From Isoetes taiwanensis (lineage: Eukaryota > Streptophyta > Lycopodiopsida > Isoetales > Isoetaceae): 64,000 nt of DNA. Positions 1 through 9,603 of this stretch are shown here, piece after piece. The stretch spans positions 26,568,620 to 26,632,619 of the forward strand of contig JAJEKV010000005.1 in NCBI GenBank assembly GCA_021234155.1, written 5' to 3'. Made by a program: the position numbers and the translations under genes. A model generated the notes under the pieces. The model was not told the DNA's origin and searched no databases. It saw only the letters and a list, made by a program, of their open reading frames with translations. Every line of letters starts with the position of its first letter. Position 1 is the stretch's first letter.

Positions 1-1560
1 CTGTTTGGGCCTTGTTTATTTTGTCAAGTTGTTTTTGTGGAGTGCATTTTTCTGCTTGTACATCTTGCTTTGAGCCATACTTGGTTGTTAGAGATGTCTT
101 TAGATGCTTTGTTGGTCTAGGGTTGTTTCTGTACCTTCTTAGTTTCGTCCATCCAGGTATAGTTATGTTTACCCATGCTTGCACAACTCTAGTACATACT
201 TTTTATGTTGTAAACATTTGAACACCTCAACTCTTATGTCTTGAAGTGGTCGGTCGGGGTCTATGCCCATCAATCTCTTGTTTTTTGGAGATCGTGTATT
301 GGTCAGGTTGAAATGTGTGCCCCCTTTTATTAGATACATTTCGATGACAATTTTCGATGACAATTTTCTTGTTTGATGGTTCTCCTTTGTTCAGTTGTCA
401 TTGATGTGCATGAGCTTGGAGTCTAGGATTAGTCTTGGGTCTTACACCATCAATTCCTTGGATGCCTAGTGCTTGCCTGGGTTATGTGAATATATGTTGC
501 TTAGGCTTGTTTGTAGTTGGTAGTTAAGAGATGGGTCTTTTATAACATAGTGCTTTTTGGTTGCTCTTCTTGTTTTATGCTCGTAGGGTTGGCATGTTGG
601 CCTAAGGTCTTGTTCCGTCAATCCCTTGTTTTTGTTGGATCTTCATAGGTTGGGGTGCGTGTCCCTTAATTTCGTGTTTTAAACATGTCATCTTGTTTTG
701 TTGGAAAGGAGTTCTTGCTTTCAGTTTGTCCTTTAAGTTAGATAAGGTTGGATTCTAAGGTATTGGGTCTTATGTTCCTAGATTAAAAGCATAGTATAGA
801 TGCTTTAGGTGTCCCTTGGATTGTGTTGTTTGGTTTGGTTTTATAAGGCTTTGTTGGTTTTTGAGGCGTTCTATGTCTATGGTCTGTTGTCATGCTTCCT
901 GGGTCCAGTACAACATAGCCTAGATGCTTTTTTATATTTTTTATGAACAATCGATCCTTGTTCGTATACCATGTTTTCCTGTTTTTTTCAGTTTGTTGCA
1001 TAGGTTGGTTTGTTTAGACACGGTTTCATGAATCTTGTCGAGTTGTTACATCATAAAGGTTAGGCTTTTTTGGTGTGGGAAGCATTTTGGTTTGCTTGTG
1101 TTTCACTTTGAGGCAGGCTTGGTTTGAGGTATTTCCATAAAGGTTGTTGGTTAAGGGTTTTTTTGGATGCTGGTATCCCACCCAATTTTTACATGTTGTA
1201 TGGTTCACTTAATGGTTTGCTTGGTTATTTTCCACTGAATATGGTTGTTCCAGCTCTGGCTTGTCCCTTCACACGAGGTTTCTTAAGGCCCAGGCATTAA
1301 CATGCTCGATGTTTATTGAAGAACGAGATATGACTTTTAATTCATCTTGGATTAGGCAAGTATGTTTTACATAGTGTTTGGTGCTCATATTATCGACCCA
1401 ACCACATCAGGCTTTATTTGTCGTAAGTTTTTATATTTTTAATATTTCGTTGTTGTTTGACATCTTAGTCTTGGTCCGGCGGCTAACACACATAGAGTGC
1501 CTCGACCGCTTGTACAGGTTCAAGCTTTTTTGCTATTGAATGCCCTAAATTGAGCTCATA
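1..1560. repeat. T/G-rich degenerate repeat region, no gene
   Basis: No convincing coding region. The plus strand is strongly T- and G-rich. A similar phrase recurs about every 160-180 bases (near 255, 440 and 605): 'ggtct' followed by 'CAATCTCTTG', 'CAATTCCTTG' or 'CAATCCCTTG'. The block near 20-110 (ttgtcaagttg, gcttgt, ctttgag) resembles the block near 1,035-1,130. I read this as an old, diverged tandem or dispersed repeat; family unknown. Confidence 0.4.
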
Positions 1561-1643
1561 TTGAGAGTCAGGGTGGCAAATTATGGACAGGGGCAAGAAG
1601 GTCATGGAAATACAGCGCCGCATACAGACTTAGGATTAAGGAA

Positions 1644-2108
1644 GTGGCCAAGATCGGGAAATCCAGGAACCTCACGGTTCCTTGGAACCCGAAACTGGAA
1701 GATGCGGGGCCGTGGTGCATATGTAAGGAGGATTGCCTTTGCCTGGAGAAGAGACTCTCATCTTGCTTGAATTGTGGCTGGGTTCACTGCCTATTCTGTG
1801 ATAGGATCCACCATGTGCAAATGATGAAAGACATGGGCCACGGGGTATTGGCAGATAAGAACAATTCTGTTAGAAGAGCGGATAAGGAATGGGTAATGAG
1901 CTGCTTCAGCTGGCTGCAAATGAACGCCAGAATATAGAAATCTGATAGCTACCAGCACGACCTATTGATAGGCGACTTCGAAAAAATCTGTGTGAATTGC
2001 TGCGAAAAGAATCCTACTGAGTGTATATGCAGAGCTTTGCTGGCTAGAAATGTGGAAAAGAAGAAGAAAATCGGGGAGACCTCGGCGGGTAAGAAGGCGG
2101 GCAAGTAA
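1644..2108 (+). pseudogene. Cysteine-rich small ORF at the 5' end of LINE-A, one in-frame stop
   Basis: A frame of 154 codons with one TAG (1,935-1,937) in the middle; the same frame continues to a TAA at 2,106. The first half has a dense Cys/His cluster (WCICKEDCLCLEKRL, then CLNCGWVHCLFCDRIHH), as expected of a zinc-binding fold with a RING- or PHD-like spacing. The second half adds CVNCCEKNPTECIC and ends in a lysine-rich tail (EKKKKIGE). It lies upstream of ORF1 of the same LINE, so it may be an extra nucleic-acid-binding ORF of the element. I do not recognise a named family. It could instead be a captured host fragment; the first ATG is assumed. Confidence 0.5.
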
Positions 2109-3303
2109 AAGAATAAGAAATGGATAAGCACAGTACATGCCGGAAGGCCGACTCTGTTTTTGTTTTGGTTTTGTTTTTTATTTTGTTTGTTAGGTTTTTG
2201 CTTTTAAAGTTACAAATCCTTGCTTCATATCAGATCATTTGATCCTGTTCTCCCAAGCACTAAGACTCAAAAAAATGTATACTATCTGATCTTAAATTAT
2301 CTGAATTACATAAGTTCTCATAACACGAGAATTAGACGAGATTTTGTAGAAATACCGTGTGAAATAGGTAAAAATTTAAGTGTCACAGTGCGAAAGGGAA
2401 GCAATGAATTTATAGTCCCACTGACACTATTCATAGACGAAAATACGAATCTGGTTGCAGACTAAAGGGAAACCATGAAAGGAAGATTGTAGCTAGCGGA
2501 TACAAGGGGGAGACAAATCGTCAAAATCTGGAGGCCGAGAGATGTCAGAACGAACAGGGTGACAGCAAAGAGAAAAAACCAACATTTGAATAAATACGGA
2601 TAAGATAGGATAATAACATAAATAAAATAATCAAATGACGAAGGCCCGTATTCAACAGACACCCGAGGGAACAAAGATCCAAGTATTTTGACAAGGAACA
2701 CAGAAAGGTACATCTGAATGAGAATGGTCAAAATGATATATATAAATGAGTAAAAGGTGGACGGAGCAATATACGGGACAGAGAGGCCCAGCCTTCGCCG
2801 CACACCAGGATAGCGAGGGCTAGACCCACCAACTGGTAAACTGGACCACTATAAGCTCGACCTCTGACTGGCAGAGTGACTATGGGGGACCTAGATCACA
2901 AGTCAGGAGAAATAATACAATACAACTGGGATATCATCAAAAAGGGGACTGGGCTATCTTACGGACTGAGGAGTACTCCCGCCGTAGACCAGGATAGCGA
3001 GGGCTCGACTCTCCAACTAGCAAATGGATCACCAAAATGACAAGAATAAATAAATATCTTGATGTTTGTGTTTAAACTACCAGAAAATCTAGATTGATAC
3101 AGAGAGGATCACCCCCGTCCAATCAACCGGAACGGTAAGGTAAAACCTACCATCCTTACTCTCAAAAAAGAAAAAAAGAGATTAAGGACGAGATTATAAA
3201 CAACAAATCGAATCATGCAGAGAGATGGGTAGAATAATTATGATTAATTTAAATTCTGCATCAGATTTTTTCAAATAAGGTACCTTTTGGGAGGTGGCAT
3301 ATA
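2109..3303. other. LINE-A internal non-coding stretch with a 184-bp-spaced direct repeat
   Basis: No supported gene. An 18-base phrase (ACCAGGATAGCGAGGGCT) occurs at 2,804-2,821 and again at 2,988-3,005, each within a longer similar context (about 50 bases: 'ccaact.g.aaa.tggacca'), so this is an imperfect direct repeat inside the element, perhaps part of its promoter or inter-ORF region. Confidence 0.4.
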
Positions 3304-4035
3304 TTGTATGAAGGAAATGCAGTATACCAAGAGGAAAGCTTTATCACAGCCAGCCGGAGAAAATCGCTGCTGAAATTGTGTCCAAGGCCCAATGGCGGAT
3401 CACATCAGTCTCAGCCAACAGAAAAGGGGGGATGCAGCAAGAGCAACGGTAAGCCACAGGACCTCAAGGACTTCTTAGCTCAGATGAATAGGCAACTGGA
3501 AGCCAGGATCCCAAGCATAGGCGCACCTAATACGCTGGTAGAAACGTCTAATCGCAACAAGATAGCCATATCCAACATGGATACCAGGGTGCAAGGGATC
3601 GAGAAGACAAGTGAGGAGATGCAACGAAGGATAGATGAAACCGAAGAAGAGAAGACCAAGATCATGCAGAGGTTGGTTGATCTAGAAAAGATGAATGTTG
3701 AGTTAGATGTATGGGAGTCCTTTGATAGAATAAAACCGCACATCATGGAATTTGAAGAGCAGAATAGGATTAAACATGACGTTAGTTTGATAGGAGTAAC
3801 AGAGAAACCTAACGAAGACACGTATCGAGTTACTGCAGAGGTAATAGAGGCAATTTTCAAAGAGCATCGAAGCATAATTGTCAAAGCAGTATGCTGGGGC
3901 CAATGGAGGGGACGAGCAAGACACATAAATCTGACACTCAGGGACATGGCAGCCAAGGAACAGATACTGCGCATAGGGTCTAGACTGAGGAATGGGATCA
4001 AGGTGCAAGAGGCCTTAACAGTCATGCAGCGGTAA
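3304..4035 (+). CDS. LINE-A ORF1: coiled-coil plus RRM-like nucleic-acid-binding protein
   Basis: A 243-codon frame. Residues about 85-140 form a heptad-like coiled coil (EEMQRRIDETEEEKTKIM and flanks). Residues about 150-235 resemble the RRM core of L1 ORF1p: NRIKHDVSLIGVTEKPNED, then a helix, then RARHINLTLRDMAAKEQIL. In animal L1 elements this protein trimerises and coats the RNA. The expected C-terminal domain seems to continue after the stop in another frame (HAAVRAYRELAKSRELNQAG near 4,025-4,085), so the protein is probably truncated by a frameshift near 4,010. This ORF1 type differs from the DUF4283 type in LINE-C. The start ATG at 3,304 is the first in frame and is not otherwise supported. 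Confidence 0.65.
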   Translation: MYEGNAVYQEESFITASRRKSLLKLCPRPNGGSHQSQPTEKGGCSKSNGKPQDLKDFLAQMNRQLEARIPSIGAPNTLVETSNRNKIAISNMDTRVQGIEKTSEEMQRRIDETEEEKTKIMQRLVDLEKMNVELDVWESFDRIKPHIMEFEEQNRIKHDVSLIGVTEKPNEDTYRVTAEVIEAIFKEHRSIIVKAVCWGQWRGRARHINLTLRDMAAKEQILRIGSRLRNGIKVQEALTVMQR

Positions 4036-4457
4036 GGGCTTACAGAGAACTGGCCAAATCCAGGGAGTTGAATCAAGCAGGAATACATGGGGGAGGAGGG
4101 GGGTCAGAAATGGGAAAGTATACCTGCACAAACGGATCAGGGACCAGCCACCCTTAGGACAGGAGCAGAACCTGGGGAGACTGGAGGCCATAAGGTCGAA
4201 AGAACCAGAGGGAGATGAAACCAACCCCCTGACACCGACGATGCAGGGATCGGATGGAGGAGCATCAGTGGAGAGAGCTCTCGCTCTGATACAGCCCTCA
4301 TCAGGAGGGGGAAAGCAGAAACGGGCCCGGCAAAAAACGGGCATATGGGCCCAGTTTCGATCGCAAAGACCAGGGGACGACCGAGAAGGATAACTAGCGG
4401 GTCAAAAAATACGGAGAACCCAAAGGACCAGCCCAGGGGGAAAAAGCGTTGACCATA

Positions 4458-4923
4458 TGGTACTGGAATTGCACCGGGTACCCGTGGGATGATGGAGAGA
4501 GGCTCAAGGAAGCCCACAATTGCAATATAATATGTCTGGTAGAGACATAGGAACACAATACTAAGCGACTGCCAGAGGAAGAGGCATGTTGGAAAGATAA
4601 AGATTTTAAGATATACAGAGGACAAGGCGGAAATCAATGCCAAGGGCGAGTTACTGATAGAGATGTGCACGACAGCAGGGATCATTATAGCCAACGGGGT
4701 ACAGAAATGGAGTGGATCAGGGGAATTCAAGAGCCAGAATACACATGGAAAAAGCATAATCGATTATGTAATCTTCAACGACAAAGCACCGGCAGACATT
4801 TTGAGCTTCGTGCTGGCAGGTTGGCCGACTGGGAAGAGGGAAAGCCATAGACCCATCCAATTGACAATCAAACAGGAGGAACAAGTACAGATGGAGACAT
4901 CAGACAAGGAAACACGAACATGA
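4458..4923 (+). pseudogene. LINE-A ORF2 endonuclease remnant (exonuclease-endonuclease-phosphatase fold)
   Basis: The start of the fold is seen at 4,458 (WYWNCTGYPWDDGERLKEA, then IICLVET followed by a stop), where the family has W-N-x-x-G and the catalytic 'vqET'. The end of the fold is seen at 4,741-4,860 in another frame (SIIDYVIFND, then SHRPI), matching the family's 'iDyil' and 'SDHrp' motifs. The whole domain spans only about 155 codons against a usual 220 or so, so a middle portion is missing, and frames differ between halves. It would nick target DNA for priming if intact; here it cannot be. Confidence 0.7.
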
Positions 4924-5258
4924 AAATACACTTCCAGAATAAACATGCAGAAACCTTCACAGAAAATGTCAGATCAGAAATGGAGAAGTGAGTGTGGGAG
5001 AAGCATGGAGCATACGAGAATGGAAACAGGCTGAACGACATAATAGTGAAGGTGGCGATAGATATCTTCGGAAAATGAAAAAGACCCAGGAAGAACCAGG
5101 CATTCAGTGCCTTAGTATGGTACGATGAGGAGTGCAGGGAACAGAAAAGGAGAGTCAGAGATCACAAAGGTACGAAAATATATGAAATAGAAAAGGCAGC
5201 ATACCTAAGACTGCTGAAATCAAAACAAAACAAAAACTTATTACAGCACCAATGGGGA

Positions 5259-6493
5259 TTGGCAGACATGTTAAAAAAGCAACCCAGGAGGTTCTGGAAG
5301 GGACTGAAAGTAAAGGGAGGGGGGAACAGAAAGCCAGAGAATACACAGCGTGCTGCCCGAGGGATCGAATGGGAAAAATACCTTGAGAAATTATATAAGA
5401 CAGGGGCCACACCGATGCCAATACCCACTCCACCAGAGACAAATAAGTCGTGCTTTAGTATACAGGAAGTGATAGTGGCGCTACAGAAAATGTCCAATAA
5501 CAAAGCCCCAGATCTATATAGACTGACTGTGGAACTACTGAAATGTGTAGACACAGTAATTGGGAGCCAAGTCACCGAGATATTCAATGGCATAATCAAC
5601 ACAAGGCTGTCGTATAGATGGACATACAACAGGGTAATGCCCCTACACAAGGGTGGTAGCAGAGAGGAACCAGGGAACTACAGGACGATAATGTTGAGCT
5701 CTATCTTTGCCAAGTGGTTCGGGAAGGTACTGAATAGTAAATTGAATCATTGGGCAGAAACAAAAAAGCTAAGAGCACAAGGGCAAGCAGGCTTCAAACC
5801 TGAACACTCGACTACAGACCACTTGGTAACCCTTCGAATACTAATAGAGCAAAGCAAATCACAGGGAAAGAAGATAATATGCGGCTTCGTAAAGCATTTA
5901 ACATTGTCCCAAGGGAAAAGCTGTTACAAAGATTAGTAGATATCCGGGCCCCGAAGATATGGCAGGGTCGATCGCACGGTTATATCAGAGAGTGTATGCT
6001 AAAATGGAACATGAAGGACAGACGATAGATTGTGACACGGGAGTTAAACGGGGATGCCCATTGTCCCCGACACTATTTGGTATTTACATAGATGCACTAC
6101 AGGGCTTCATCGCAGAAAGGCAAGGGGATGTGGACGCCCCCACCCTGGGGTATACTAGGGTACCTATCATGCTATATGCTGATGACTTAAGCATGATGGC
6201 TACAAAGAACAAGGGTATGCATATATAGGTTATTAGGGCTACTGGAGTCCTTCTGCAATAGGATAGGGCTGACAATGAACCTGGCGAAGACCAAAATAGT
6301 CATGTTCGTCACCAAGAGTAGACACAGACCCTTCAAGTATATGGGGACAGAACTGCAAGAATCGGTAGAATACAAATACCTAGGATACGATGCACACGAC
6401 ACGAGCAAATGGTCTAAGGGAGCGGATGCCAGATTCCATTCAGCCATAGGAAGCTACTTCAATATGAAAACTTCGGCAACAAGAGCAGAATAA
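5259..6493 (+). pseudogene. LINE-A ORF2 reverse transcriptase, broken into three frames
   Basis: Segment 5,259-5,936 carries the fingers: IVALQKMSNNKAPD, then NRVMPLHKGG, NYRTIMLSSIFAK and QGQAGFKPEHSTTDHLVTL. A frame change follows near 5,890, where the catalytic motif A should be (ICGFVKHLTLSQ; no clear aspartate). Segment 5,959-6,228 carries motif B (GVKRGCPLSPTLFGIYIDAL) and motif C (MLYADDLSMMA). Segment 6,275-6,493 carries the thumb (LAKTKIVMFVTKS, then YKYLGYDAH). These are standard non-LTR RT blocks. Stops and shifts near 5,936 and 6,228 inactivate it as read. Confidence 0.85.
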
Positions 6494-6814
6494 TCGACTG
6501 GGAAATCAAATGCTACTTGTTTAATACAGTGGTTGCGTCGACACAACTATATGGATCAGAGGCATGGGGGGCTGGTCTATCAAACAAGAAATGGGAAAGC
6601 AAGAAGGGATTTTCAGGCAATGGCACAGACAGGAATTCAGAGTGCAGTCAAATACACCATGACAGTCATGGTATATGAGACAGGTCAGAGAGCAATGGAG
6701 GTAAGAGCTTGGAAAGGGGCCATCGAATACTTATTGAAGGACAACATGGGAGGCCACACTGGGAAGCTATCAACAATCGCAATCCCTAAACCAAAAAAAG
6801 AGAACATTCAGTAA
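6494..6814 (+). pseudogene. LINE-A ORF2 C-terminal segment
   Basis: Frame reading TVVASTQLYGSEAWGAG near 6,521-6,575 is the common LINE block after the thumb ('LlYGsE.W'). Downstream the frame is broken by stops; an alternative open frame (6,533-6,814) mostly overlaps it in the wrong frame and ends IPKPKKENIQ. No Cys-His zinc knuckle is visible before sequence similarity fades near 6,815. Confidence 0.6.
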
Positions 6815-8569
6815 AATTAATACCACCTAATAGACAGACTTGAATTTTGATTCAATTCCAATTTAGAAGGATGCTCAAGCCATTAAATTATCTACATCCA
6901 AAAGTCAGTTGCCAAAGAACACATAAAAGCCTGTTAGATTTACAGCCCTAGCCAAGTCAAAACTTGGTCAATATCCCTGGCAGTAAGCTAGATTTTGCAG
7001 ATGGAGTCCTGGACTTTCTTTTTTTGTTTTGACACCTGGGCGTGTCTCTGATAGGTCTGCACAACAGGTGCAGCTGGTTGGTTTCAGGTGAGATCAACAA
7101 CTGTGTCTAGAAGAGCAACTTGAGTAGCTATAGACTGTAATGCTTAATAAAACAGAAAGTGGAATTCTGTGAGTGTAAATTTGGAATCTTTTTGAGCTTA
7201 AATTGGACACACCCATATCAAGTGATTTTCATATACCTTGTTGCCATTCCCTCAAAATGTGCACCCTTTGGCTGTAAGAATTTTGAGAACTGTGAAGCAC
7301 TGAATTAGCTTTAAGATTGATGATTGCGCTTGCTGGATAAGGGGTATAATATGGACTGATTCTAAATGAGCTACCTAAATATCTTAATGCCTTTAAACCA
7401 TATTTTAGGGATTTTTCCTCAGAACATACATGAATTGCACACTTTAGTTTGCTTAAATTACCTTGAGGATGCAAAGGACACAAATACTTTCTTACCAAGC
7501 TCAGACTTTATATTGACTGAACATACACTTTTTGCAGATTTTTCCAAACTATGTTGTCTTGGGCACAAGCTCAAAATTTTCTGTCACAGTCAGTAATACT
7601 TCATTTTACTAGCAAATCCATCGATTTTGACAGCAAGGTATCTGGATGCAAGAGAACATGAATCCGACATCCAAGAATGGTGTGCCGATCACTTCTTCAC
7701 GCAAAGGCCTTCAAAATTTCTTTGATACAAATTCCCCCTTTTGTATCCTCTGTTGCGATCAGTTTTTGGCAAATCCATGATCAATTCTTGTCTTTTAGCT
7801 TCGGAAATGTTTTCTTGGCATTCAGGAAAGCAAATCGGGACAAATTGGCCATGATTGATCCTGTAAATCTGGCTCTAAATTCGTTTCTTGGCATGTCTCT
7901 ATTTTTAGAGTTCTTGGAAAAATAAGAAACAATATCGCACATGCATAAATCAAATGGGAAGCTCGGGTATAAATAGCACAGTCCAGCTCAGCTTATAATA
8001 AAATGTGCTATGCTCACGTGGGATTCGGCCCGCTGCCGCCCCACGCGCCTACCACGTGGCTGGGGGGAATTGGCTGGAAGGAATGACTAGGCGCCCGCGG
8101 GGGGGGGGAGCATAGATAAGAAATTTTTTTGCTACACTTGACCATGGGCACGAATCCCAAGAAATGGATTTTTAGGATTGAAACTTGCTCTTTTTGGAAA
8201 ATTTTAAAAACCATATGGCATATTTTTTCATGCCCTACCAGATGGAAAAAACATTTCTTGGAATCTGAGCACTTTTATTTTTTGTCAACGATATGGCCTA
8301 AGTTGATGGAATGACAAAATGGAATATGAGTTGGCATTCTTGTGATGACATGGCAGACATGTTGAGCTGATGTGGTGGAAAATTTTATGAAATGAAAATT
8401 GAGGTGGATGACATGAGTGTGGTGACATGGATGTATTGTAGTGATGTGGCAACTTTGTGTGTTGAGGTGGACAATGGTGCATGGAGATCGCAAGTGCATT
8501 TTTTAGTCCCCTGAGTTCAAATCATGCTTTAGGCCCACTTTGGCCTTTGTCAACTTTTGCTTGGACACC

Positions 8570-8571
<2 letters not shown>
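6815..8571. other. Intergenic, no supported gene
   Basis: No recognised coding region or RNA gene. It holds a small GC-rich promoter-like patch (7,968-8,105, listed separately) and, at 8,310-8,480, a run of loosely repeated 'TGATG.CATGG' words that open a histidine-rich frame on the minus strand, which I take as a by-product of the repeat. Confidence 0.5.
7968..8105 (+). promoter_or_regulatory. Possible promoter remnant: TATA box followed by two G-boxes
   Basis: TATAAATAG at 7,968-7,976 is a good plant TATA match. About 40 and 80 bases later come CACGTG hexamers (near 8,016 and 8,053) in a GC-rich patch that ends with a run of G at about 8,099. Both signals are short and no gene follows in a reasonable place, so this may be a promoter left behind by a lost gene or chance. 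Confidence 0.25.
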
Positions 8572-8600
<29 letters not shown>

Positions 8601-8726
8601 CTTCTTCTTCTTCTTCTTCTTCTTCTTCTTCTTCTTCTTCTTCTTCTTCTTCTTCTTCTTCTTCTTCTTCTTCTTCTTCTTCTTCTTCTTCTTCTTCTTC
8701 TTCTTCTTCTTCTTCTTCTTCTTCTT
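8572..8726. repeat. (TTC)n microsatellite, about 51 units
   Basis: Uninterrupted TTC for about 155 bases. All six frames through it are open (Ser, Phe, Leu / Glu, Lys, Arg runs); these are not genes. It marks the left edge of array unit A0. Confidence 0.97.
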
Positions 8727-9457
8727 TTCTAAGAAGGTCAAAAATATCCATCCTTGCCATCATTATATTGGGTCCATATTTCTTCCTTTCAATCCTCTTG
8801 GATAAACACCCTTCGGCATCCTTTGACATTTTACAAATCATATTTTACCCTCAAGTTTTGCATATGAAGGAGTTCCTTCCATTATCCAAGAACGCCCTTG
8901 AGCGAGTTTGATCATATAAAAATTCCGATATAATGCTTCATGTAGATAAAGGCACATATGAGTCACGTGATCCCCAATGCCATATTAAAGAGCAGCGACC
9001 AAATCAATCTTGGCTGCCACCAATATTTGCTCAATTCATTTATTCCCGCGCAATCAATCAAATCACTGATTTTCTCTTGAAGAATCTTTTGGGAATGTGA
9101 GCTGAGGCTCCATATGGAAAACCTAGCAGTTCCTGTTAGCTCAGTTCGCCCCGTAATTTGTTACATGGTTATCATATATTATTAGTAAAAATTATAATTA
9201 AACAATACTTTACAACCAAAAAAGGAATTTAATAGACTTAGAGTCATGCCATCCTTTGTTTTGAAAAACACTATACATCAAGTTTTAGAATTGTTCAGGA
9301 GTGCACAAGCTGTTTCAGTCTGGAATACTGAAGCATGATTGTTAGACAATCATACTTCGTGACTATATTGGAATTTTTTAAGGAAATATACAACAGAAAG
9401 TATGCCATAGAAAATATACCATATAAAAGGCTATTAGTTCAAGCCGTTAGTTGTTCA
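8727..9457. repeat. Array unit A0 (partial)
   Basis: Following the microsatellite, the sequence shares blocks in order with unit A: 'aaaaatatccatcct', 'tttgacattttacaaatcat', 'ctcaagttttgcatat', 'ttccattatccaa', 'aaaaattcc.gatata'. It ends at the next (TTC)n. It lacks the exon-bearing central part of the other units, so it is a truncated or diverged copy. Confidence 0.6.
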
Positions 9458-9603
9458 TTCTTCTTCTTCTTCTTCTTCTTCTTCTTCTTCTTCTTCTTCT
9501 TCTTCTTCTTCTTCTTCTTCTTCTTCTTCTTCTTCTTCTTCTTCTTCTTCTTCTTCTTCTTCTTCTTCTTCTTCTTCTTCTTCTTCTTCTTCTTCTTCTT
9601 CTT
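9458..9603. repeat. (TTC)n microsatellite, about 48 units
   Basis: Uninterrupted TTC. It separates units A0 and A. Open frames through it are artefacts of the repeat. Confidence 0.97.

Larger units (their letters stand above)
1560..6840 (+). mobile_element. LINE-A: decayed L1-like non-LTR retrotransposon
   Basis: In order on the plus strand: a cysteine-rich ORF (1,644-2,108), about 1.2 kb without a gene, a coiled-coil/RRM ORF1 (3,304-4,035), an AP-type endonuclease remnant (4,458-4,923), a reverse transcriptase (5,259-6,493) and a LINE-type C-terminal segment ending near 6,814. This order is typical of L1-clade elements. All parts of ORF2 are interrupted by stops or frameshifts, so the copy is dead as it reads. 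The 5' limit is uncertain and no poly(A) tail or target duplication was recognised. Confidence 0.8.

Noticed and set aside
2462-2803. 113-codon minus-strand hydrophobic frame
   Set aside because: AT-rich, no motif, opposite to a LINE on the plus strand; likely chance.
3480-4088. 202-codon minus-strand frame opposite LINE-A ORF1
   Set aside because: Antisense shadow of a recognisable coiled-coil/RRM protein on the plus strand. The minus frames at 4,137-4,757 and 5,162-5,650 are shadows of ORF2 in the same way.
8481-8911. Long open frames of poly-Leu, Ser, Phe, Glu and Lys over (TTC)n
   Set aside because: They exist only because a triplet repeat has no stops; the flanking residues have no coding character. 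The same applies at 9,335-9,672 and 36,794-37,231.
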